DNA of 8,525 bases from Acidobacteriota bacterium (GTDB lineage: Bacteria; Acidobacteriota; Thermoanaerobaculia; UBA5066): positions 1 to 8,525 of the forward strand of contig JAEUQS010000259.1 of the NCBI GenBank assembly GCA_016789625.1, given 5' to 3'. The notes beneath the pieces were generated by a model that did no database searches, was not told the DNA's origin, and saw only the letters and a list, made by a program, of their open reading frames with translations. A program made the position numbers and the translations under genes. Shown here in pieces: positions 1 through 7,541 of this stretch (position 1 is its first letter; every line of letters begins with the position of its first letter).

Positions 1-855
1 GACCTCGCCGTGCGCACGTTCGTGGACCCGGGCGAAGAGGTCCTGATTCCCGACAAGATCTTCCGCATGGTGCCCGTCGCCGCGGGTCGCGCCGGCGCCT
101 CGCTCGTCACGGTGCCGCTGGGCCCCGGGCTCAAGCCCGATCTCGCCGCGCTCGAGCGGCGCGTGGGACCGGAAACGAAGATCCTCGCGATCGCGAACCC
201 CAACAACCCGACGGGCTCCTACCTCACGCGCGACGAGCTCTCCGGGTTCTTCGCGCGCATCCCGACCCACGTGCTCGTCGTGCTCGACGAGGCGTACTTC
301 GAGTTCGCGAACGGACTCGTTCCCGACTATCCGAACGGCCTGGACTTCCTGGCCGAGGGGCGCTCGGTGCTGGTGGTGCGCACGCTCTCGAAGAGCGCGG
401 GCCTCGCGGGCCTGAGGATCGGGTTCGGCTTCGCGCCGGTCGCGGTCGCGGATGCGATCCACCGCGTCCGGGAGCCGTTCAACACCACGAGCGTCGCGCA
501 GGCCGCGGCGCTCGGCGCGCTCGAGGACGACGAGCACGTGCGAAAAACCCGCGACCACGTGGCGGCCGAGCGCGAGCACCTCACGCGCGAGCTCACGGCG
601 CGCGGGCTGCCGCCGTACCCGTCGATCGGGAACTTCCTGCTCGTCGAGACCCCCGTGCCGTTCGGGCCCATCGAGCCCGAGTTCGCGCGGCGCGGCGTGA
701 TCCTCCGTCCCATGGGCGGCTGGGGATTCCCCAGGGCCTTCCGCGTTTCGGTGGGAACCCGCGAGGACTCCACGAAGTTCCTTTCGGTGCTCGACGAGGT
801 CTCCGCTGCGGGCTTCCTTTCGGCCGCCACGGTAGCCACGGGAGCCGCCGTCTGA
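1..855 (+). CDS. hisC: Histidinol-phosphate / aromatic aminotransferase, 5' end missing
   Basis: PLP-dependent class I/II aminotransferase that moves an amino group between glutamate and histidinol-phosphate (or an aromatic keto acid) in the cytoplasm. Numbering from the first codon in the window: NPNNPTG at 66-72 (PLP-ring Asn), DEAYFEF at 96-102 (Asp for the pyridine N, Tyr for the PLP oxygen), and SKSAGLAGLRIGF with Schiff-base Lys131 (nt 391-393) and phosphate-binding Arg139. FRVSVGTRED near the C-terminus holds the carboxylate-binding Arg248. The GLAGLRxGF form is typical of the HisC subfamily. The 284 visible codons lack roughly the first 75-80 residues of a 350-370 aa enzyme; the frame is open through base 1, so the GTG at 10 is internal. 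The stop overlaps the proposed cmk start. Adjacency to cmk-rpsA resembles the aromatic supraoperon of some proteobacteria, so an aromatic or dual role is possible. The family call is secure; substrate specificity is not. Confidence 0.93.
   Translation, partial: DLAVRTFVDPGEEVLIPDKIFRMVPVAAGRAGASLVTVPLGPGLKPDLAALERRVGPETKILAIANPNNPTGSYLTRDELSGFFARIPTHVLVVLDEAYFEFANGLVPDYPNGLDFLAEGRSVLVVRTLSKSAGLAGLRIGFGFAPVAVADAIHRVREPFNTTSVAQAAALGALEDDEHVRKTRDHVAAEREHLTRELTARGLPPYPSIGNFLLVETPVPFGPIEPEFARRGVILRPMGGWGFPRAFRVSVGTREDSTKFLSVLDEVSAAGFLSAATVATGAAV
840..844 (+). promoter_or_regulatory. Ribosome binding site for cmk
   Basis: GGGAG lies inside the last hisC codons, 7 nt before the CTG at 852. It supports a CTG start coupled to hisC termination. 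A second candidate, GGAG at 870-873, is 5 nt before another in-frame CTG at 879, so the Shine-Dalgarno evidence alone does not settle the start. Confidence 0.45.
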
Positions 856-1583
856 GCTCGGGCAAGAGCGGAGCTCCGCTGATCGTCGCGATCGACGGCC
901 CCTCCGGCGTCGGCAAGTCGTCCACGGGGAAGGCCCTCGCGCGGGCCCTCGGAATTCCGTATCTCGACACGGGGGCCATGTACCGGGCCGTCGCGCTGGC
1001 CGCGCACCGCCGCGGCCTCCGGCCGCCGTTCGACGACCCCGCGACCAGCGCGGCCCTGGTGGCCCTGGCCGAGGAGTGCCGCATCTCGCTGACCGGCTCT
1101 CTCGAGGAGTCGCACACGATCCTGGACGGCGAGGACGTCTCCTCGCAGATCCGCGTGCCCGAGATCTCGAGGCTCGCTTCCCAGGTCTCGGCCATTCCCG
1201 GCGTGAGACGGCGCCTCTCGGCTCTCCAGAGGGAGCTGGCGCTCGAAGGCGGCGGCGTGCTCGAGGGCCGCGACATCGCCACGCGCGTCGTTCCGGAAGC
1301 TCCGTTCCGCTTCTTTCTCACGGCTTCGCCCGAGGTCCGCGCCCAGAGGCGCTTCGCGGAGCTTTCCGCCAGGGCTTCCGCGGAAGCCAAGGGCCCGTCC
1401 CAGACCCTGGCCGAGGTCCTGGCCGACCAGGAAGCCCGGGATCTGGCCGACGCGACCCGCACCGACTCCCCCCTCGTTTGCGACGAGAGGTACGACGTCG
1501 TGGACACCTCCGGGCTCTCGCCCGAGGGGGCCCTGGAGGTGATGTTGAGAAAGATCCGCGGAGAACCTGCAGCAGGCGGTTGA
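852..1583 (+). CDS. cmk: Cytidylate kinase, probable CTG start
   Basis: CMP/dCMP kinase: it transfers phosphate from ATP to (d)CMP to give (d)CDP in cytoplasmic pyrimidine salvage and nucleotide supply. Numbering from CTG 852 (243 aa): P-loop GPSGVGKSS at 16-24, YLDTGAMYR at 37-45, the CMP-binding region DGEDVSSQIRVPE at 92-104, EGRDIATRV at 138-146, and the lid segment with RD...R...SPL at about 195-208. Gene finders that need ATG/GTG/TTG would start at the ATG at 978 and lose the P-loop, which cannot be right. No ATG, GTG or TTG lies in frame between the hisC stop and the P-loop. The candidates are CTG 852 (overlapping the hisC TGA, with GGGAG upstream) and CTG 879 (234 aa, giving the usual short N-terminus). 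The common GRDxGT motif reads GRDIAT here. Identity is sure; the start is not. Confidence 0.9.
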   Translation: MSSGKSGAPLIVAIDGPSGVGKSSTGKALARALGIPYLDTGAMYRAVALAAHRRGLRPPFDDPATSAALVALAEECRISLTGSLEESHTILDGEDVSSQIRVPEISRLASQVSAIPGVRRRLSALQRELALEGGGVLEGRDIATRVVPEAPFRFFLTASPEVRAQRRFAELSARASAEAKGPSQTLAEVLADQEARDLADATRTDSPLVCDERYDVVDTSGLSPEGALEVMLRKIRGEPAAGG

Positions 1584-1608
1584 CCCTCTGGCACCGTCCA
1601 ACTAACAT
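1580..1608 (+). promoter_or_regulatory. Sigma70-like promoter for rpsA
   Basis: TTGACC at 1580-1585 (5/6 match to the -35 consensus, overlapping the cmk stop) and TAACAT at 1603-1608 (4/6 match to the -10) are separated by exactly 17 bp. The expected transcript start is near 1615, leaving an rpsA leader of about 75 nt. This is a locally AT-richer patch in very GC-rich DNA and sits in the largest non-coding gap of the window. It was predicted by eye only. Confidence 0.42.
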
Positions 1609-1632
1609 CACCTGTTCGGGCCCGCACTTACA

Positions 1633-1649
1633 AACGTCTCCGCGACGTT
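1633..1649 (+). promoter_or_regulatory. Hairpin in the rpsA leader, possible S1 autoregulation
   Basis: AACGTC (1633-1638) and GACGTT (1644-1649) are perfect inverted repeats around a 5-nt loop, upstream of the rpsA Shine-Dalgarno. In E. coli the rpsA leader folds into hairpins used for S1 autogenous control; a similar role here is inference. A 6-bp stem could also arise by chance. Confidence 0.22.
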
Positions 1650-1672
1650 CGAATCGATGCGCGCGCCCCATC

Positions 1673-1679
1673 AAGGAGG
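1673..1679 (+). promoter_or_regulatory. Strong Shine-Dalgarno that fixes the rpsA start
   Basis: AAGGAGG, a near-perfect anti-16S match, ends 10 nt before the ATG at 1690. It argues against the in-frame ATG at 1657, which would lie upstream of this site and has no comparable purine tract. Confidence 0.8.
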
Positions 1680-1689
1680 CCGAGTTCAT

Positions 1690-3480
<1,791 letters not shown>

Positions 3481-3494
3481 TTCCGCTTTTCGAG

Positions 3495-3527
3495 GACGAG
3501 CCCGCCGCACGGCGGGCTCGTCTTTTT
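3495..3527 (+). terminator. Intrinsic terminator after rpsA
   Basis: A perfect 12-bp GC-rich stem (3495-3506 with 3511-3522), a GCAC tetraloop and a run of five T (3523-3527), starting 14 nt after the rpsA stop. Only 29 nt separate the T run from the HU/IHF-like start codon, leaving no room for a separate promoter after the terminator. Partial readthrough or a promoter inside rpsA is therefore needed to express the downstream genes. Confidence 0.88.
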
Positions 3528-3556
3528 CCGGGGAGCATCCGAACGGAGAGAACCGA

Positions 3557-3985
3557 ATGGGCGGAGTCACCGACGGTCCCAATCATCGCGTCGAGCGCGT
3601 CGAACGCCCAGATACGGCGATCCGCGCGGAGGGCACCACGACGAAGGCCGATCTCGTGGAGGAGGTCGCCCGCATTTCCGAGCTCACCAAGAAACAAGCC
3701 GAGGCCGTCGTCGAATCCGTGTTCGAGAGCATCGTGGCATCGCTGCGGTCCGGACAGAAGATCGAGCTCCGCGGCTTCGGCAGCTTCAAGCTGCGGCAGC
3801 GGGGCGCCCGGGTCGCGCGGAACCCCAAGCTCTCGGGCGTGAAGGTCATGGTGCCGCCGAAACGCGTGCCGTACTTCAAGCCGGGAAAGAAGCTCAAGGA
3901 GCTCATCAACCAGACCCTCGGAGAGGTCGAGGCGGTGAGCACGCCTCGGCTTTCGGACGGGGCGGAGCCTTCTCCGAGTGAGTGA
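3557..3985 (+). CDS. HU/IHF-family DNA-binding protein with terminal extensions
   Basis: Small nucleoid protein that bends DNA as a dimer. The 142 aa contain a normal HU/IHF core from about residue 28 (TTKADLVEEVA) to 119. The core includes the helical dimer part (29-65), GFGSF at 73-77, and the beta-arm with the intercalating-proline motif ARNP at 87-90, closing with YFKPGKKLKELIN at 106-118. HU proteins are usually 90-100 aa. Here about 27 residues precede the core (Arg/Glu-rich, no signal peptide) and about 24 follow it. The ATG at 3557 is preceded by GGAG at 3545-3548 (8 nt), and no ATG, GTG or TTG occurs nearer the core, so the N-terminal extension appears real. Its place directly after rpsA is that of ihfB in gammaproteobacteria, suggesting positional orthology; a homodimeric HU cannot be excluded. 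It overlaps the next gene by 8 nt. Confidence 0.92.
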   Translation: MGGVTDGPNHRVERVERPDTAIRAEGTTTKADLVEEVARISELTKKQAEAVVESVFESIVASLRSGQKIELRGFGSFKLRQRGARVARNPKLSGVKVMVPPKRVPYFKPGKKLKELINQTLGEVEAVSTPRLSDGAEPSPSE

Positions 3986-4361
3986 GGGACGCGCGAGGCG
4001 GCGCGCCGTCCTCGCCGTCCTCGCCACCGCCCTGGTTCCCGGAATGGGTCATGCGCTGGTCGGCCGGGCCGCGCGGGGTGTGCTCTACCTCTTCCTCGTG
4101 AGCGGCGCGCTCCTCATCGGAGTGCTCCTCGAAGGGCGTTTCGTGGCGTTCGATTCGGCTCAGCCCCTTTCCTTCGTGGCCTGTCTGCCGGGTTGGATGA
4201 CGGGACTTCCCGGGCTCCTCGCGCGGTGGGCCGGGCTCTCCGCGGGCGACATGCGCACGGCCTCCCACGAGATCGGCACCACGTTCCTCGTGTCGTCCGG
4301 TCTGATGAACCTGCTCCTCCTGTTCGACGCGTGGGACGTGGCGCTCGGGAGGAAGCCCTGA
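3978..4361 (+). CDS. Small multi-pass membrane protein (DUF6677-like)
   Basis: The function is unknown. The 127 aa begin with an Arg-rich cytoplasmic end (RARRR, 5-9), followed by hydrophobic segments at about 10-28, 33-51, 63-82 and 99-117. Recognisable patterns are VPGMGHALVGRAARG (20-34), a PGxGHxxxGRxxRG signature shared with several small inner-membrane families, and HEIGTTFLVSSGLMNLLLLFDAWDVALGRK (97-126). From memory this layout matches DUF6677, found mainly in Acidobacteriota; that assignment is unverified. The GTG start at 3978 overlaps the end of the HU/IHF-like gene by 8 nt, with GGAG at 3964-3967. The stop overlaps the next small membrane gene by 4 nt. Tight linkage to lpxB and msbA suggests an envelope role, perhaps in lipid A or LPS supply, but that is inference. 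Confidence 0.82.
   Translation: MSEGRARRRAVLAVLATALVPGMGHALVGRAARGVLYLFLVSGALLIGVLLEGRFVAFDSAQPLSFVACLPGWMTGLPGLLARWAGLSAGDMRTASHEIGTTFLVSSGLMNLLLLFDAWDVALGRKP
4347..4352 (+). promoter_or_regulatory. Shine-Dalgarno for the small membrane gene with CTG start
   Basis: GGGAGG ends 5 nt before the CTG at 4358. It is one of the best ribosome sites in the window and has no ATG, GTG or TTG at a working distance. This is the main evidence for initiation at CTG in the CTGA overlap. Confidence 0.6.
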
Positions 4362-4543
4362 CCAAGCCGAGTCTCCTCACGGACCACATCGTGCTCATGA
4401 GCGCTTACGCGGCGATTCTCGCGGCGTTCCTGGGACTCCTCTGGCGGGACACGCCCCGGGAGCGGGTACGCCTCGGAACCCGCATCTTCGCGGCGCTCAT
4501 GGTCACCGGCCTCGCGGTGGCCTGGGCGATGTACCCCGGATGA
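4358..4543 (+). CDS. Tiny two-helix membrane protein, probable CTG start
   Basis: I do not recognise this protein. From CTG 4358 it is 61 aa with two hydrophobic helices (about 10-29 and 42-59) joined by a charged loop, WRDTPRERVRLGTR (29-42), predicted to face the cytoplasm because it is basic. The CTG overlaps the stop of the preceding membrane gene (CTGA) and lies 5 nt after GGGAGG. Later in-frame starts (GTG 4391, ATG 4397) have weak ribosome sites and would shorten or remove the start of helix 1. Its own stop overlaps the lpxB start (ATGA). Reading-frame conservation cannot be tested here, but the lack of any gap on either side, the two clean helices and the strong ribosome site argue that it is a real gene. 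It may form a complex with its larger membrane neighbour. Confidence 0.72.
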   Translation: MTKPSLLTDHIVLMSAYAAILAAFLGLLWRDTPRERVRLGTRIFAALMVTGLAVAWAMYPG

Positions 4544-5691
4544 AGCTCCTCCTCTCGGCCGGTGAGGTCTCCGGAGATCAGCACGGAGCCGCGCTCCTCG
4601 CCGCGCTCGCGCGACGCGTTCCGGAGCTCCACGTCTCGGGAATCGCCGGCGATCGCTGCGAGGCCGCGGGCATGCGGCTCCTCGCCCATCAGCGCGACCT
4701 CGCCGTCACCGGACTCGTGGAGGCGCTCTCCAAGGTCCGCTTCGCCCGGGCGCTCATGAAGCGGCTCACGGCCGAGGCCGTGGACTCGCGCGTCGACGGC
4801 GCGATCCTCATCGACTCGCCCGACTTCAACCTGCCGTTCGCGAAGCTGCTTTCGAGAGCCGGCATCCCCGTGGTGTTCTACGTGTCCCCTCAGGTGTGGG
4901 CCTGGAGGAGCGGCCGCGCGAAGAAGATCCACGCACGCGGGCGGGCGGTGCTCGTCCTCTTCGGATTCGAGAAGCGCTGGTGGGACGCGCGCGGTCTCGG
5001 CGACAAGGTCACGTGGGTGGGGCATCCCCTGGTCGAGAAGGCCCAGGCGGAGCTCGCGGTGCCGGATCCCGGCCCCGCTCCGGGGCGACGGCGCGTCGTG
5101 CTGATGCCCGGCTCGCGGCGCAACGAGATCGAACGCAACCTGCCGGTGATGGCCGAGGCGCTGTCGATCCTGAAGCGCGAGCGCACCGACGTGGACGCCG
5201 TCCTCATCCGAGCGGACTCCGTTCCGGAGGAGCTGCTCCGAACCGCCGGGGGAGCCGGACTCACGAACGTGCCGTTCGTCTCGGGCGCTCATCTCGCGCT
5301 CCTCGCGGCATCGGACGTCCTCGTCGTGGCCTCGGGCACCGCGACGATCGAGGGCCTCCTCACGCGCCTTCCCATGGTCGTCCTCTATCGCATGAACGGG
5401 CTGACCCATTTCCTCGCGCGCCTCCTCGTGCGTGGTGTGGACCGCATCGCGATGGCGAACATCGTGTCCGACGACGGCTCGGGAGCGCTCACCGTGCCCG
5501 AGCTGATCCAGAACGACGCCTCCCCGGAGCGCATTGCGAAGGAAGTTGCCCGGTTCCTCGACGACCCCGCGCTCGTCGCGAGGACCAAGGCCTCGCTCGA
5601 CCGGGGCCTCGCCGACCTCGGCGGTCCGGGCGCGCCGGACCGCACGGCCGAGGCCGTCCTCGCGGCATTGGCGCGGCCGGAGCGAGCGTGA
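4540..5691 (+). CDS. lpxB: Lipid-A-disaccharide synthase
   Basis: GT-B glycosyltransferase (family GT19) that joins UDP-2,3-diacylglucosamine and 2,3-diacylglucosamine-1-phosphate to make the lipid A disaccharide on the cytoplasmic face of the inner membrane. The protein is 383 aa, the usual length. Motifs: SAGEVSGD at 6-13, DSPDFNL at 92-98 (conserved acidic residues near the active site), YVSPQVWAWR at 114-123, FGFEKRWW at 141-148, VGHPL at 160-164, MPGSRRNEI at 189-197 (the nucleotide-binding LPGSR motif with Met for Leu), and SGTATIE at 265-271. The C-terminal VPELIQNDASPERIA region is typical of the family. The ATG overlaps the preceding stop as ATGA, with only a poor upstream purine tract, so translation probably depends on coupling. 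It shows that the host makes lipid A. The following msbA overlaps it by 4 nt. Confidence 0.96.
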   Translation: MKLLLSAGEVSGDQHGAALLAALARRVPELHVSGIAGDRCEAAGMRLLAHQRDLAVTGLVEALSKVRFARALMKRLTAEAVDSRVDGAILIDSPDFNLPFAKLLSRAGIPVVFYVSPQVWAWRSGRAKKIHARGRAVLVLFGFEKRWWDARGLGDKVTWVGHPLVEKAQAELAVPDPGPAPGRRRVVLMPGSRRNEIERNLPVMAEALSILKRERTDVDAVLIRADSVPEELLRTAGGAGLTNVPFVSGAHLALLAASDVLVVASGTATIEGLLTRLPMVVLYRMNGLTHFLARLLVRGVDRIAMANIVSDDGSGALTVPELIQNDASPERIAKEVARFLDDPALVARTKASLDRGLADLGGPGAPDRTAEAVLAALARPERA

Positions 5692-7541
5692 AGGACGTAA
5701 GGCGGCTCTTCCGCCTCTTCTCGCCGCACGTGCCCGCCGCGATCGTGGCGATCCTCGCGATGCTCGGAGTCGCGTTCTTCACGACGCTCGTCGTCTACCT
5801 CTTCGGCCCCGTGTTCGACGACGTGCTGACGCCCCGGGCACGCGCCGAGATGGGCACCACTCTGCCGAGCGTTCTCACCGATCCGAGCCTCAAGAAGACG
5901 GCGCTCATCGGCGTCCTCGACGACGCGCTCGCCAAGGCCCTCGCCGCCGCGAACGTACCGCCGGAGCGGCGCGGCACCGTGCTCCTCGTGCTCCTCTTCG
6001 TGGCGTTCCTCGGGAAGAACCTCTGCGCCTTCGCCGCGGAGTACCGCTTCAACGCGGTGGGGCTCGCGTTCGTGCGGGACCTGAGGCTCCGGCTCTACGA
6101 CCGCATCCTCGCGCAGGCCGAGCCCTTCTTCGTGAAGCATCCCTCGGGCGATCTCATCGCCCGCGTCACCGGCGACGTGGACCGCATCCAGACGCTCTTC
6201 GGCACCGACCTCGCCGACCTCGTGCAGTCGGTCGCGACGCTCGTGTTCCTCTCGATCCTCGTCGTCGCGCGCTCGCCGGAGCTGACGGGCGTCGCGTTCT
6301 TCGTCGCGCCCGCGATCCTGCTGCCCGTGGTGCTCATCGCGAAGCGTCTGCGGAGCCTCTCGCGCGCGGGCCGCGAGGAGATGGGCGGGCTCACGGGCGT
6401 GCTCTCGGAGACGATCCGCGGCCGCCGCGTCGTGCAGGCGTACGGAGCCGAGTCGTACGAGAGCGAGCGCTTCCAGGGTGTGAACGACAGGACCTTCCGG
6501 CTCTCTCGAAAGGGCGCGCGCGTGATGGCGTTCTCCTCGCCGCTCGTCGAGACGGCCTCGGTCGTGGCGTTCCTGCTGCTGCTCTTCTACGCGCAGGGCC
6601 GCATCGCCAGCGGCACGCTCACGTTCGGGACGTTCGTCTCGTTCGGGGTCGGGCTCGTGATGATGTACCAGCCCTTCAAGCGCGCGACGCGCACGAACCT
6701 CGCGCTCCAGCACGCCCTCGTCTCGGCGCGGCGGCTCTTCGAGGTGCTCGACGCCGAGGTGGAGGTGCGGGAGAAGGAAGGAGCGCGGCCCCTCGCTCCT
6801 TTCACGAAACAGCTCGCCCTCGAGAACGTCTCCTTCCGCTACGGCGACGGCCCGCTCGTCCTCGACGGCGTGAGCCTCGTGCTGCCGCGCGGCACCGTGA
6901 CGGCCATCGTCGGCCCTTCAGGAGCGGGGAAGAGCACGCTCGCGAACCTCCTTCCCCGTTTCATGGATCCCGTCGGCGGGCGCATCACGATCGACGGAAT
7001 CGACGTGCGGGACCTCACGCTGGCTTCGCTGAGGGGGTCGATGGGATTGGTCACCCAGGACGTCGTCCTGTTCGACGACACGGTCCGCCGGAACGTCGCG
7101 TACGGCCGCGACGCCGACGAGTCGCGCCTGCGCTCGGCCCTCGAAGCCGCCAACGCGCTCGCCTTCGTGGAGGCTCTGCCGCAGCGGCTCGAGACCCGCG
7201 TCGGGGAAGGCGGGGCGCGCCTCTCGGGCGGCCAGAAGCAGCGGCTCGCGATCGCGCGGGCGCTCGTGAAGGACCCGCCGATCCTGCTCCTCGACGAGGC
7301 CACGTCGGCGCTCGACACCGAGAGCGAACGGGCCGTGCAGGAAGCACTCGAGAGGCTGATGCAGGGGAGGACGGTCGTCGTGATCGCGCACCGCCTCTCC
7401 ACCGTGCGGCGCGCGGACCAGATCGTCGTCCTCGAGCACGGCGTCCTCAAGGAGCGCGGCACGCACACCCAGCTCCTCGCCGAGGGCGGGCTCTACAAGC
7501 GGTTGTACGATCTCTCCTCTTTCGAGGAGGACAAAGTTTGA
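5688..7541 (+). CDS. msbA: Lipid A / phospholipid exporter, ABC half-transporter
   Basis: Homodimeric inner-membrane ABC exporter that flips lipid A-core (or related lipids) to the periplasmic leaflet using ATP. The 617 aa from GTG 5688 (GTGA overlap with lpxB; GGAG 5 nt upstream) comprise six hydrophobic helices within about 15-330, then a nucleotide-binding domain. The latter has Walker A GPSGAGKST at 409-417, Q-loop Gln457, signature LSGGQ at 512-516, Walker B ILLLDEAT at 532-539, D-loop SALD at 540-543 and switch His568, all intact. The first periplasmic loop (about 46-95) is some 35-40 residues longer than in E. coli MsbA and looks soluble and partly amphipathic. The MsbA call rests on fold plus linkage to lpxB; other type IV exporters of the same fold transport drugs or peptides, so substrate identity is inferred from context. 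Confidence 0.9.
   Translation: MKDVRRLFRLFSPHVPAAIVAILAMLGVAFFTTLVVYLFGPVFDDVLTPRARAEMGTTLPSVLTDPSLKKTALIGVLDDALAKALAAANVPPERRGTVLLVLLFVAFLGKNLCAFAAEYRFNAVGLAFVRDLRLRLYDRILAQAEPFFVKHPSGDLIARVTGDVDRIQTLFGTDLADLVQSVATLVFLSILVVARSPELTGVAFFVAPAILLPVVLIAKRLRSLSRAGREEMGGLTGVLSETIRGRRVVQAYGAESYESERFQGVNDRTFRLSRKGARVMAFSSPLVETASVVAFLLLLFYAQGRIASGTLTFGTFVSFGVGLVMMYQPFKRATRTNLALQHALVSARRLFEVLDAEVEVREKEGARPLAPFTKQLALENVSFRYGDGPLVLDGVSLVLPRGTVTAIVGPSGAGKSTLANLLPRFMDPVGGRITIDGIDVRDLTLASLRGSMGLVTQDVVLFDDTVRRNVAYGRDADESRLRSALEAANALAFVEALPQRLETRVGEGGARLSGGQKQRLAIARALVKDPPILLLDEATSALDTESERAVQEALERLMQGRTVVVIAHRLSTVRRADQIVVLEHGVLKERGTHTQLLAEGGLYKRLYDLSSFEEDKV
7524..7530 (+). promoter_or_regulatory. Shine-Dalgarno that selects the TTG start of yicC
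   Basis: GAGGAGG lies in the last msbA codons, 7 nt before the TTG at 7538 but 16 nt before the alternative ATG at 7547. It favours TTG initiation inside the TTGA overlap and the usual MRSMTGFGRA N-terminus. Confidence 0.72.

Noticed and set aside
1657..1689. An upstream in-frame ATG for rpsA adding 11 residues
   Set aside because: It lies before the strong AAGGAGG site and has no ribosome site of its own; S1 proteins do not need this extension.
5385..6713. A 442-codon minus-strand open frame across the end of lpxB and the membrane half of msbA
   Set aside because: Its composition (Arg/Glu/His-rich, no domain) is that of an antisense shadow in GC-rich DNA, and it overlaps two well-supported genes.
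5534..7537. A very long plus-strand frame running into yicC from within lpxB
   Set aside because: The part before 7538 is an Arg-rich shadow of lpxB and msbA in another frame. Only the last 293 codons are YicC, so this is not a fusion protein.
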